Shown piece after piece: positions 1 through 8,468 of a stretch of 64,000 nucleotides of DNA (the stretch's first letter is position 1; the number at the start of each line of letters is the position of its first letter). The DNA comes from CAVYXK01 sp963708245. Lineage in GTDB: Bacteria; Pseudomonadota; Alphaproteobacteria; Acetobacterales; Acetobacteraceae. The notes under the pieces were generated by a model. That model ran no database searches. It saw only the letters and a list, made by a program, of their open reading frames with translations, and was not told where the DNA came from. Where the stretch lies: assembly GCA_963708245.1 (NCBI GenBank), contig OY970201.1, forward strand, positions 3,534,001 to 3,598,000, read 5' to 3'. A program made the position numbers and the translations under genes.

Positions 1-1282
1 CGGCAGCGGCGACGAAGGCGTCCTCGTCTGCAATTTCCTTTTCCCGCATCGATTTGAGCAGGGCGTCAATGAGCTCGATGAACATCGGGTCAAGGTCGCG
101 CGTCGAAGGCACGTCTGTCAGATTGCGCCAGAAGAACCACTTCGTTTGGTGCTGTGCCAACCGCTTCAGAATACTGCTCTGATTCCAATTGTGGTCCTCC
201 GCCGCCTGCGCAGCCCAAAGCAGAAACGTGTAGCCTGGCGCCGCCCCTAGGTGGCCCAGATCGCGAAGGGCATCGGCGGTTCCTTGCCCCCAGCAGTTCG
301 TTGCCTGCTCGGGATCAATCAGGGCAGCGTACAGCCTACCGGCCTTCAGCATTTCTGCGAACAGCCATACGGGCCTTTGCCGAAGGAGCGTGTCATAGAT
401 CGTAATAAGATTCGATCGCGTGGCACGCGGGCAACCACGAACTTGGACACGTCGCAGGTACTTGAATGCATTGTAAAGCTGACGAAGGAAGCGCTCCTGG
501 ATACCCGTGTCGGGCAATAGTTCGACGAGTTCTGTCCATTCATCGAACGCACGATCTATTCCGTAATTCGGCGCCTGATCGAGCGCCGCGAGCAGATTGT
601 TCTTGATGATGTCGATGGCCGAAAGCGGGATGCCGCGATTATTGATCGTTTCGAACAGAATGAATGCGTCCGCGTGGCTCGGCACTTCGATCTTCACGAG
701 GACCGCGCTTTTCAATAGTTCCAGAAACTCAAGGGTCTCGCCTTCGCTTAGCTCACCTATGCGATTACAGAAGTACGAATATGCCTTCGAGAGACGCCTG
801 ACGCCGAAGTAGGAAAGCTCCTTTGGGGCCGAGGCCATGTCCGGGAAGTTCTGGCTGAGGATGTACTGGTAATCGTCCTTGTTCCTCGATTGCTCTGTCG
901 GAACGAAACGCCAGCTTCGTGTAGCTCTGACGAAGAGCCGCCGCTTCAGGTTGGCCATCTCGATGACGAGATTCTCGTCAGGGTTGGGAATCTTTCGCAG
1001 AGCCTGATAGAGCGCACAAAACAGCAAGCAGATCGTCATGAACCTCTGCTGGCCATCGATCAGCTCCAGCCGGCTGCCCTGGAGTGCATCGGCCTGCTTG
1101 TTCACGCAGATAATTGAACCAAGGAAGTATCCTCGCTCGGCATCCTCCAAATCGTCGAAAAGAGCCTCCCAGTTCTCCTTCCGCCAGATGTACTCCCGCT
1201 GGTATTTGGGAATGAAGAAAGTCTGAGCCTCGTCGGGGTTAAAGTACGCATTGATCGCGTATGAGTAGACACTACTAATCAC
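1..1282 (-). CDS. DUF262 (GmrSD/ParB-fold nuclease family) protein, C-terminus beyond window
   Basis: An uninterrupted minus-strand frame of 427 codons runs off the left edge. It starts at GTG 1282 (MISSVYSYAINAYF when read as Met). Residues about 15-35 read IPKYQREYIWRKENWEALFDDL-like and about residue 75 has LELIDGQQRFMTICLL. YQR-x-W followed by DGQQR is the signature of DUF262, the ParB/sulfiredoxin-like NTPase/nuclease half of GmrSD type IV restriction enzymes and related phage-defence proteins. The C-terminal HNH (DUF1524) domain expected in this family would lie outside the window. No ATG lies nearby; a 9-bp GC hairpin (1305-1326) sits just upstream of the GTG. A defence role is inferred from the family; what it restricts is unknown. 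Confidence 0.8.
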   Translation of the reverse strand, partial: MISSVYSYAINAYFNPDEAQTFFIPKYQREYIWRKENWEALFDDLEDAERGYFLGSIICVNKQADALQGSRLELIDGQQRFMTICLLFCALYQALRKIPNPDENLVIEMANLKRRLFVRATRSWRFVPTEQSRNKDDYQYILSQNFPDMASAPKELSYFGVRRLSKAYSYFCNRIGELSEGETLEFLELLKSAVLVKIEVPSHADAFILFETINNRGIPLSAIDIIKNNLLAALDQAPNYGIDRAFDEWTELVELLPDTGIQERFLRQLYNAFKYLRRVQVRGCPRATRSNLITIYDTLLRQRPVWLFAEMLKAGRLYAALIDPEQATNCWGQGTADALRDLGHLGAAPGYTFLLWAAQAAEDHNWNQSSILKRLAQHQTKWFFWRNLTDVPSTRDLDPMFIELIDALLKSMREKEIADEDAFVAAA

Positions 1283-1304
1283 GGATGACTTCCCGCCCAG
1301 CCGA

Positions 1305-1326
1305 GCGGCGGGACGATTCCCGCCGC
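1305..1326. repeat. Perfect 9-bp hairpin upstream of the DUF262 gene
   Basis: The arms GCGGCGGGA (1305-1313) and TCCCGCCGC (1318-1326) pair perfectly around a CGAT loop. No T-run follows on either strand, so a standard intrinsic terminator is not supported. It lies 22 bp upstream of the GTG start of the DUF262 gene. The rest of 1283-1568 shows nothing recognisable. Confidence 0.5.
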
Positions 1327-1568
1327 CTCACGCAAAAATGCTATCCAGGACCCCTCCACTACTCAAGCCCGGATTACGCCGCCGCCATGCCGACGTGACG
1401 CCCGCTTCTGCGGAGATCGCCTCTGAGTTAGAGCGATCTCGTGCTCGCGTCGCTGTCGGCGCCGGGTAGCTCCCAACGGTCCGCTTTCAGGATCGCCTGA
1501 TAGGCCGATCTACGGCCGGGTTGGGTCGAGGCCGGCCCCAGTGCATCTGCACGTGGACCGGCCAATCC

Positions 1569-2210
1569 TCATACCTCGGTGTTTTCGGCGAGGGTGAGCG
1601 CATCTTCGACATCGACGCCGAGATAGCGCACCGTACTCTCGATTTTCGTGTGACCCAACAAAATCTGGAAATCTGGACGGCCCGGAGATTACCGGTGGCC
1701 TTGTAGATGATCGATGCCTTCGTCCTTCGTAGCGAATGCGTGCCGTAGTCCTCACAGCGCAGGCCGATGCTAGTCACCCATTCGTCGACCAGCCTGGCAT
1801 ATTGCCGCGTGCTGAGGTGCTTCGCCCGGTCGAGTTCGGCTCGGGAAGGCGTACTCGTCGATCGTGCCTGCGCGGCGTTCGAGCCAGGCTTGAATGCTGG
1901 ATCGGGCGGCCTCAAGCAACTCGAACTGGACGGGCCGGCCAGTCTTCTGCTGAACGACTGCGGCTCTCACCCGAACCCGACCGCCGCTGACGAGATCGCC
2001 AATCCGGATATTGACGAGGTCGCAGCCGCGCAACTTGCTATCGATGGCGAGATCGAACAGTGCGCGGTCGCGAAGCCGCCCCTCCCGATCGAGCCAGAAC
2101 CGGATCGCCCACACCTGCTGAGGCTTCAGCACACGTTCCGCGCACACCATGCGTCCGGCATTCCAAGGCCGACGCTCTCGGGCTGCCGGGTCGAACTCCG
2201 AATGTCCCAT
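1569..2210 (-). pseudogene. Decayed tyrosine recombinase/integrase (about 213 codons)
   Basis: The start is ATG 2210, preceded by an excellent GGAGGACAAT ribosome site, and reads MGHSEFDPAARERRPWN. The first frame carries RFWLDREGRLRDRALFDLAIDSKLRG with the conserved first catalytic Arg region. A frameshift around 1820-1850 moves reading to the frame with YGTHSLRRTKAS (the HxLR box). A second shift near 1661-1676 moves it to the frame with LLGHTKIESTVRYLGVD (GH box and Tyr nucleophile), ending at the stop 1569-1571. The second shift is caused by an 8-bp tandem duplication, AAATCTGG twice. All catalytic motifs survive in pieces, so the inactivation looks recent. Confidence 0.8.
1661..1676. repeat. 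8-bp tandem duplication that breaks the integrase
   Basis: AAATCTGGAAATCTGG is two exact copies of an 8-mer. Removing one copy restores the frame that reads VQILLGHTKIES in the minus-strand recombinase. A replication slippage event is the simplest explanation. Confidence 0.8.
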
Positions 2211-2482
2211 ATTGTCCTCCTTCCGGCCGTATTGGCCAGCGGGAGGGTGCACCCTCGCGCCCGGCTGAAGGCGACCTGGTATACGCCGAGAAGGTGCAGC
2301 GGGTGGAAAGCGGACTGGCGGCTTCGGCTGTGCAATGCTGAATGGCTGACACTGACCCAGGGCGACCCTGGTCGGGACAACTCGTAGGCTGCGCCGCTTC
2401 GCCAATGTGCGATAATGCCGCGCCCGTCACCGTCGGTCGGTTGAGCGGGTGCTAGAGCTACTGTGGGAGGCATCGACGCCAG

Positions 2483-3232
2483 ATGAACGCCCTCAAAGAT
2501 TCCATCAAGTCAGGTAGAACCGTCGTCGGGACCGGCGGGGCTCCGAACGTCGACGTGTCGATCTTGGCCGACGCCGGGTACGACTTCCTGCTGTTCGACA
2601 CCCAGCACTCCCCCTGGGAGATCAAGCAGCTGCAGCCGTCGATCCAGGCGATGCGCGGCAAGCCGGCGGCGCCGCTGGTGCGCGTCGCCGGCAACCACGC
2701 CGATCAGATCTGCTTCGCGCTTGACGCCGGGGCGCGCGGCATCGTTGTGCCGATGGTCAACACCCGCGCGGAGGCGGAGGCCGTCGTGCGCGCCTGCCGC
2801 TACTATCCCCTTGGCAGCCGCAGCAACGCCGGGGTACGCGGCGAGTGGGGCGAGTTCAAGAATTACCGCGATTACCTCGATACCGTGAACAACGGGCTCG
2901 TTATCGCGCCGATGATCGAGACCAACCGGTCGCTAGAGAATCTTGATGCCATCGCCTCGGTGCCGGGCGTCGACGTCCTGCTGATCGGTCCGTCCGACCT
3001 TTCGATCGAGCTGGGGGTGCCGCTCGACTACCCGTGCGACACCTATCAGCGAGCGCTCGATAAAATTGCGGCAACCGCCGCGAAGCGCGGCATCGCCGCC
3101 GGGATGTATTTCATCCCGCCCGAGATGGACCCAAACTTCTACGTCCAGAAGGGGTTCAAGTTCTTCACCATGCCGTGGGGCCCCTGGGCGAAGGCCGGGA
3201 TCCAGAACGGCCTGGCCGGGATCCAGCGCTAA
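2483..3232 (+). CDS. HpcH/HpaI-family class II aldolase
   Basis: This 249-residue protein has the length and the motifs of the HpcH/HpaI aldolase/citrate lyase family: FDTQHSPWE near residue 42, VRVAGNHADQICFALDAGARGIVVPMVNT at 65-95, YPLGSRSNAG at 109-118, the metal-binding Glu in MIETNRSLENLD at 146, and GPSDLSIELG at 172. These enzymes make retro-aldol cleavages of 2-keto-4-hydroxy acids to pyruvate plus an aldehyde with a divalent metal bound by Glu and Asp. The ATG at 2483 is preceded by GTGGGAGG. It stands alone between a broken integrase and IS relics; a link to the CoA-transferase pseudogene downstream (opposite strand) is possible but unproven. The exact substrate is unknown. Confidence 0.9.
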   Translation: MNALKDSIKSGRTVVGTGGAPNVDVSILADAGYDFLLFDTQHSPWEIKQLQPSIQAMRGKPAAPLVRVAGNHADQICFALDAGARGIVVPMVNTRAEAEAVVRACRYYPLGSRSNAGVRGEWGEFKNYRDYLDTVNNGLVIAPMIETNRSLENLDAIASVPGVDVLLIGPSDLSIELGVPLDYPCDTYQRALDKIAATAAKRGIAAGMYFIPPEMDPNFYVQKGFKFFTMPWGPWAKAGIQNGLAGIQR

Positions 3233-3509
3233 CGACGGTCGACGCGGACGGTCCGGCGAACGGCCGGATCGCCCGGCGTGCGCCGCTGATCAGTCGTTCC
3301 GCCACGCCGACGCGGGATGCGCTATTAGAACATCAACATCGAGGTCGGGCCCGAGCCGATAGTGCAGTGCTCAGGAAAATGGGTAACTATGGCAGGCCGG
3401 ACCTGTAAACACCGTTGCTCGTGCGGTAGTGCCCTGAAACGGTCGGATGTCATCTGTGCCTATTCTGAACGGCTCGCTGCAGACAGGGCTTCCTGCTCTG
3501 CCGAGATGC

Positions 3510-3590
3510 GTCCAGGAGCATGGGATCGAGCCTCACATTCCGGTCTTCGACAAATCAGAGCGAAATGATGGGATCTTCGAGCGAGCCGAG
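3510..3590 (+). pseudogene. Fragment of an IS1182-type (DDE) transposase
   Basis: Twenty-seven codons read VQEHGIEPHIPVFDKSER then NDGIFERAE, which match the region of IS1182/IS4-like transposases that usually reads GIEPHIPVFDKS.R.DGTF. Frame breaks occur on both sides and no other conserved block could be followed. The rest of the 3233-3946 interval has no convincing gene; its ORFs lack family motifs and overlap in several frames. Confidence 0.5.
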
Positions 3591-4060
3591 TTGTTACCTA
3601 CGCGCCAGGAATCCGCGTCGCGCGGGTGCCGGCAGGATCCTGCGGTCGCGACGTATTCGACGCGATTGCCGTTGCCGACTTGCCTCAAACTGGCTGGGTC
3701 GTCTTCGGTGCTCAATGCCGCGGCTGGCCAGAACTCATGCTGCCAGACGGGTGACCGATTACACCTCTGACACCCTGGAAAGCCGGCGGCGGGGCGTCCG
3801 CTTTGGGGACCACGCCCCTCGACTGGACGGCGGCTACGGGCGCAATCCAGCCGCTGACTCTGCGGCACCGCAACGGCGGCTGCCGAGCCAATTCAGCCGT
3901 TCAAGCCAGGGCCGGGCCGAGGGGCCGCACTTCGACCGAATGGCACCTACGGATTAACCGCCGCAACCTGTGGTTCGGTGAACGGCTTGGTGCGGTGCGC
4001 GACTCCATCCGCGTATAATTTGCTTATCGCTTGGTCGTGTCCCAAGTGATGGTGTAGGAG

Positions 4061-4126
4061 CTGTGGATAAGTGGCCTGGCGGAGCGACCGCCGAGAGTCT
4101 GGCGCCGGCAGGCCACTTATCCACAG
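4061..4126. repeat. 18-bp perfect inverted repeat containing two consensus DnaA boxes
   Basis: CTGTGGATAAGTGGCCTG (4061-4078) is exactly complementary to 4109-4126, with a 30-nt loop. Each arm contains the perfect DnaA-box consensus, TGTGGATAA at 4062-4070 and TTATCCACA at 4117-4125. It sits between the left IS256 end and the transposase start, so it may shield the transposase gene from outside transcription or couple it to replication; this is inference. Confidence 0.8.
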
Positions 4127-4195
4127 CGGCGGCCACCGCGGTGAACCCGGGTAGAATTGGGTTGCGAATCGCAACTCTGACCCAAGGACACCGCG

Positions 4196-5442
4196 ATGAC
4201 CAACGACAAGATTGCCCTTCAAGGCCTTCTGGAAAAGAGTTCTGACGCCAGCTTGCTGCGCGAGATGATCGGCTTCGCCGCACAGCGACTGATGGAGCTG
4301 GAGACTGATGTGCTGTGTGGCGCAGCGCACGGCGAGCGCAGCCCTGACCGCATCAATCAGCGCAATGGGTTCCGTGACCGCGACTGGGAGACGCGCGCCG
4401 GGACGGTCGAGCTGCGCATTCCGAGATTACGCAAAGGCAGCTACTTCCCCGGCTTCCTTGAACCCCGCCGCACCGCCGAGAAGGCGCTGACCGCAGTGAT
4501 CCAGGAAGCCTACGTGCACGGCATCTCGACACGCAGCGTCGATGATCTGGTGCAGGCGATGGGCGGAGCTGCCCAAGGTTCCGGCGGCGAAGCCGCTGGA
4601 ATGGCAGCGGAGGGTGCGCCGGGGTCTCCAAGAGCCAAGTCAGCCGGCTCTGCGGCGAGATCGACGAGCGCGTGCAGGCGTTCCTGAACCGGCCAATTGA
4701 AGGCGAATGGCCGTATCTTTGGCTGGATGCGACATATGTGAAAGTGCGCGAGCAGGGGCGCATTGTTTCGGTTGCCATCACTGTGGCGGTTGCCGTGAAC
4801 AGTGACGGCCGACGTGAAGTGCTCGGCCTCGCAGTCGGCCCCAGCGAAGCGGAGACGTTCTGGATCGAGTTCCTGCGCAGCCTGGCCCGCCGCGGCCTGC
4901 GCGGCGTCAAGCTGGTGATCTCCGACGCCCACGAGGGACTGAAGGCCGCGGTTGCCCGCGTGCTGCACGCCTCCTGGCAGCGCTGCCGGGTGCACTTCAT
5001 GCGCAACGCTCTGGCGCACGCCGGCAAGAGCCAGCGCCGCATCGTCTCGGCCTGGATCGGCACCGCATTCGCTCAGGACGACGCTGAGGCCGCACGCAAA
5101 CAATGGCGCGAGGTCGCCGATCAACTCCGCCCTCGGGTGCCGAAGCTCGCCGGCCTGATGGATGAAGCTGAGGCGGATGTGCTTGCTTTTATGGCATTTC
5201 CCAAAGAGCATCGCGCTAAGATCCACAGCACCAATCCGTTGGAACGGCTGAATGGCGAGATCAAGCGGCGCACTGACGTGGTCGGCATCTTTCCCAACGA
5301 GGCGGCCATTGCGCGCTTGGTCGGCGCCATCCTGCTCGAACAAAACGACGAGTGGGCCGTGCAGCGTCGCTACATGAGCCTGGAAACACTCGGCACAATC
5401 AGCGATACTATCCCGATCGGTCTGCCTGCCGTGGCAGCCTGA
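4196..5442 (+). pseudogene. IS256-family (mutator) transposase with about 55-bp disruptive insertion
   Basis: The start is ATG 4196 after AAGGACA. The N-terminal part reads RINQRNGFRDRDWETRAGTVELRIPRLRKGSYFP, typical of IS256 transposases. The frame is lost after DDLVQAMG because about 55 bp (roughly 4565-4620) are inserted where the family has only four or five residues. The correct frame then continues VSKSQVSRLCGEIDERV and LDATYVKVREQG (first catalytic Asp), VISDAHEGLKAAV (second Asp) and IHSTNPLERLNGEIKRR (catalytic Glu region), ending at 5442. All three DDE residues are intact, so only the insertion breaks it. Confidence 0.88.
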
Positions 5443-6539
5443 TCACGCAGCCAACGCTGCTCGGGAGCACCGCTCCTACACCACGTGCTGGGACACGATC
5501 TATCGCTTCCTCAGACAGACCTAGCATGCGCCCCAGAATGTCGGTCGTATCATCGCCGATCGAAGGCGCCCCACGCCAGATGCGACCAGGGGTCAACGAC
5601 ATTTTCGGGACGACGCCGTACACGCAAATCGGCATACCCGACTGCCGATCCAGTACCGGCACCGTCATCTCGCGCGCCGCGTAATGCGGATCCTCGTATT
5701 GGTCGCGCGTGTTGAATACCCGCGCGCAGCCAATCTTTGCGTCATTTAACTCGGTCTCGACCTCAAGCGCCGTGTGCGCAGCGCAATACTCACGCAGCCG
5801 TCGGTCGAGTTCTCATCCCTTCTCTGAATTGACAGCCGCAGCATCCTTCGAGCAGACGTCGAAGCTATATTCAGTTATGTCGAGTCCCAGGAACCTGGCC
5901 ATCCGATCGTAGATCGCCCCACCGGCCGCGCCGATATAGACCCACCCGTCGCTGCACTTAAACGTGTCATACGGCTGGAAGCCCGGCGCGCGGTTGCCGG
6001 TATGTCCATAAACCACGCCTTCGCCGGTGTAGAGCGGCAAGGTGTTGCCATTGGTTTGTGCCACGGCCTCGTATTGCGCGAGGTCGATGACCTGACCACG
6101 ACCGCTCTTCTTCACCTCCCACAGCCCCATCATTGTCGCCGCCCAGCCAGTCAACGCGGTGACGTAGTCGCCGGTGAATGTCTTAGCCCGCTGCGGCGGT
6201 CCGGCAGGGTCGCCGGTGAGGTTCATCATGCCGCCAAAGGCTTGTGCGATCGCGTCGTAGCCTGGGCGGCCGAGATAGTCGTCCTCGCCATACTGCCCAT
6301 AGGTGCTGACCCGAACAATCACGAGGCTTGGATTGACCGCCAACGCCAGCTCGTTAGTGATGCCGTTGCGTTCGAGCGTGCCAGGTGCCGATGATTCCAT
6401 CCAGATATCGGAGATTTTCCAAAGTGCCATCAACAGCTCGATGCCGCGCGTATGCTTGAGATCGAGACCCATCGACAGATTGTTTTTGGTCATCTCAGCC
6501 TCGAGGTTCGGGGCCCCGGGAAAACTGGCAAAAGGTCGG

Positions 6540-6777
6540 GATCGGAACGCCGGTCCGAGCGCATGTTCTTATCCGCCGTCAGCACCGCAAGGTAGCGGGC
6601 GTCAGGCGACTTAAGATACTCACAGCCAAGGTCCCCAGCCTTCTCGTGCTGTCCACTCTCATGTGCCGCACGGATCCGGCTGAGCATTTTTCTGACGCCG
6701 TCCCTGGCCTTTTCTAATTCGATCGTCTTTCCGGCGGTCAGGTTATGGTCTTTCTCCTTTGGTAAGATCATAGCCAT
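6540..6777 (-). pseudogene. N-terminal fragment of a group II-intron-type reverse transcriptase (tentative)
   Basis: The minus frame from ATG 6777 reads MAMILPKEKDHNLTAGKTIELEKARDGVRKML, RIRAAHESGQHEKAGDLGCEYL and SPDARYLAVLTADKNM. The short basic helices followed by a YL-x-S-x-DAR-x-A-x-L box resemble the leader that precedes the RT domain in some alphaproteobacterial RT proteins, but no RT motif (YADD) is present. Homology changes to the CoA-transferase at about 6537. Only the start of such a gene is here, so the call is tentative. From 6778 to 7654 I see no supported gene; a plus-strand frame ending at 7274 (DPSEVWDVWSQTVKDVLP) is not recognised. Confidence 0.35.
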
Positions 6778-7654
6778 TTCTGCTCCTTCCGTTCCGTTTA
6801 AAATTCTGACCCGAAAAAATCAGTACACGGTTGCGGGCCGCAATCGCTTTCTGAAGTCGCGGTCCAGTTTTGATACCGGCCCGGTCTGGCCGGGCGTGGC
6901 TATCGCCTCCTGGAGAGGTCGCGAGAACGGCCGTTACCTGGGCGTCCAGGATTGGAGCTCGATCGCGTATGCCGATTTGGGATGGCCGAATTCCGAGTGG
7001 AACCGGCCGACTGCTCCCAACCTCCGGTAACTGCCGTCTCTCGGTGGACAGGCAGATCATGAAGACGGAGGCGGCCTGGTGGGATCCGAGTGAGGTGTGG
7101 GACGTCTGGAGCCAGACCGTCAAAGACGTGCTCCCGTCCCCCACGGATCCGTCAGGCAAACTGCACAACTCGGCAGAAGCCTACCTCCAGGCGAAGAAAT
7201 TCCCGCCCGAGACGCTCAAGGCACCGGACGAGAACTGGCTACCCGGGCCCCCAAACCTCATCCCCGTCGGATGAGTGGTCTCCCCAAGTCCTGCCGATGT
7301 ATAGGAAAGACGCGTTCGCCATGGACGCAGTGATCGGCATGGTCAAATCGACCAATCATCGCTTCCGTGTCGTGACCATATTCCGAAGGCGATAGGAGAA
7401 AGTGTAGGCACAACAGTCGACAGCCGAGATCCCGTTGAGCCGCTGAAGCTACGAAAGCCCGTGCAAACGTTTCCCCCAAGCGACCGGGTCTGGTGATAAC
7501 CGCCGGCAGCAATCCATTATTGTGGCCCTCCAGTGCGGCCTGGACCCCAAAAATCAGCGGCAATCAGGGAATGACGAGCACCACCTCCGGGTTGGGCACC
7601 GACCCAGCATCGATGCACAGAGTGGGGCTCATCCTTACCAAGCGATCGCCATCA

Positions 7655-8098
7655 TCAGGATAAGTCGCCTATCGCCTCGGCGCATTTATCGATCGCGCCT
7701 GGTGCAGGAGCGGCTTCTCCTGGCATGGTCGCCAATTTTTCGTCCGTGACAAACTTTTTAATGGCAGTGTCTTTGTCGCCATATGACAGGGCCTTAAACT
7801 CCGCGATCTTGGCGCTCGCATCTGGTCTCTGCTGAAACCTTATTGTGCATATGCTTGCCCGTAATGCAACGAGCCCTTGTGCACCCTGCTCTCGTGCCTT
7901 CTCGACAACCGCTTGGGTCGTCAGCCAGCCGAGCGAGGTTAGGACGATTATTGTAATCACACTCGCGATCAAAGCGGACCAAACGATGTCCTTTATCCTT
8001 CTGACCGTCGCTTCACGGCGAAGCCTTTTTTCAGCTAACCGCGTTCTCTCGGCATCCCTGGCAGCTCTTTCAGCAGCTCTTTCATCTGTACTACTCAT
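7655..8098 (-). CDS. Small membrane protein with charged N-terminal helix
   Basis: The 147-residue frame starts at ATG 8098 after GGGAGGTTAAG, a strong ribosome site that decides the start over a longer frame upstream. Residues 1-32 are a charged Ala/Arg/Glu helix (SSTDERAAERAARDAERTRL). Residues about 38-62 form one membrane segment (WSALIASVITIIVLTSLGWL). The remainder, about 85 residues with a lone CTIRF cysteine and PGEAAPAPGAIDKCAE, would face the other side. It resembles no family I can name. No neighbour suggests a role; IS21 begins shortly upstream. Confidence 0.65.
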   Translation of the reverse strand: MSSTDERAAERAARDAERTRLAEKRLRREATVRRIKDIVWSALIASVITIIVLTSLGWLTTQAVVEKAREQGAQGLVALRASICTIRFQQRPDASAKIAEFKALSYGDKDTAIKKFVTDEKLATMPGEAAPAPGAIDKCAEAIGDLS

Positions 8099-8468
8099 CT
8101 TAACCTCCCAAATCCGTGACGTGCTGACGAGACGCGCTGCCCATCGTGGGATGAGGTGGTCCCCGAAAACTGGACAGGTCCTTAACCGGCATTCCCCGGA
8201 TGAACGGCCAATTCGCCCACCACAACGGCAGAATATCCACCGAACCGGGCCTTCAGCAACGGTGAAATCACCGAGAAGGCGGCTGAATGCGCGGCGACAA
8301 CGCAGATGGCCGGTGAGCGACACGAGCGGATGGCCGGTCGGATGTGCCGCAGGTTGGACGTAACCCGACCATAGGCACACCCGGCCGGCGGCGCGGGCCG
8401 AGACCCGGCTGTTGGTTGCGGCGTGTGCGGGCAGGATGGGGTTCTCGCTTGCCAACGAGGAACCCTCC

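Larger units (their letters stand above)
4033..5500 (+). mobile_element. IS256-family element, 1468 bp, with 8-bp target duplication
   Basis: The ends are imperfect inverted repeats: the left starts GGTCGTGTCCCA and the right, reversed, GATCGTGTCCCA, followed on both by GTGGTGTAGGAGC-like sequence. The flanks carry a perfect direct repeat TATCGCTT at 4025-4032 and 5501-5508, as expected for IS256 transposition. Removing the element and one repeat restores the CoA-transferase frame, which proves the boundaries. Inside are a hairpin with DnaA-box arms and one frameshifted transposase gene. Confidence 0.93.
3947..6537 (-). pseudogene. Class III (CaiB/BaiF) CoA-transferase, truncated, nonsense-mutated and split by IS256
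   Basis: Minus-strand pieces rebuild one protein. From about 6537 it reads RPFASFPGAPNLEAEMTKNN, then LDLKHTRGIELLMAL, SSAPGTLERNG, RVSTYGQYGEDDYLGRPGYD, then TGDPAGPPQRAKTFTGDY, all typical of CaiB/BaiF transferases that move CoA between acyl groups. An in-frame TGA (5813-5815) follows NSEKG, but the frame continues ELDRRLREYC through PVLDRQSGMP to MLGLSEEAI at 5509. The IS256 copy (4033-5500) interrupts here. The reading resumes at 4032 as SKLYADGVAHRTKPFTEPQ and stops at 3947. The N-terminal 60-80 residues, including the usual start, are missing because the sequence switches to a reverse-transcriptase-like fragment near 6540. Three independent lesions make it non-functional. Confidence 0.85.
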
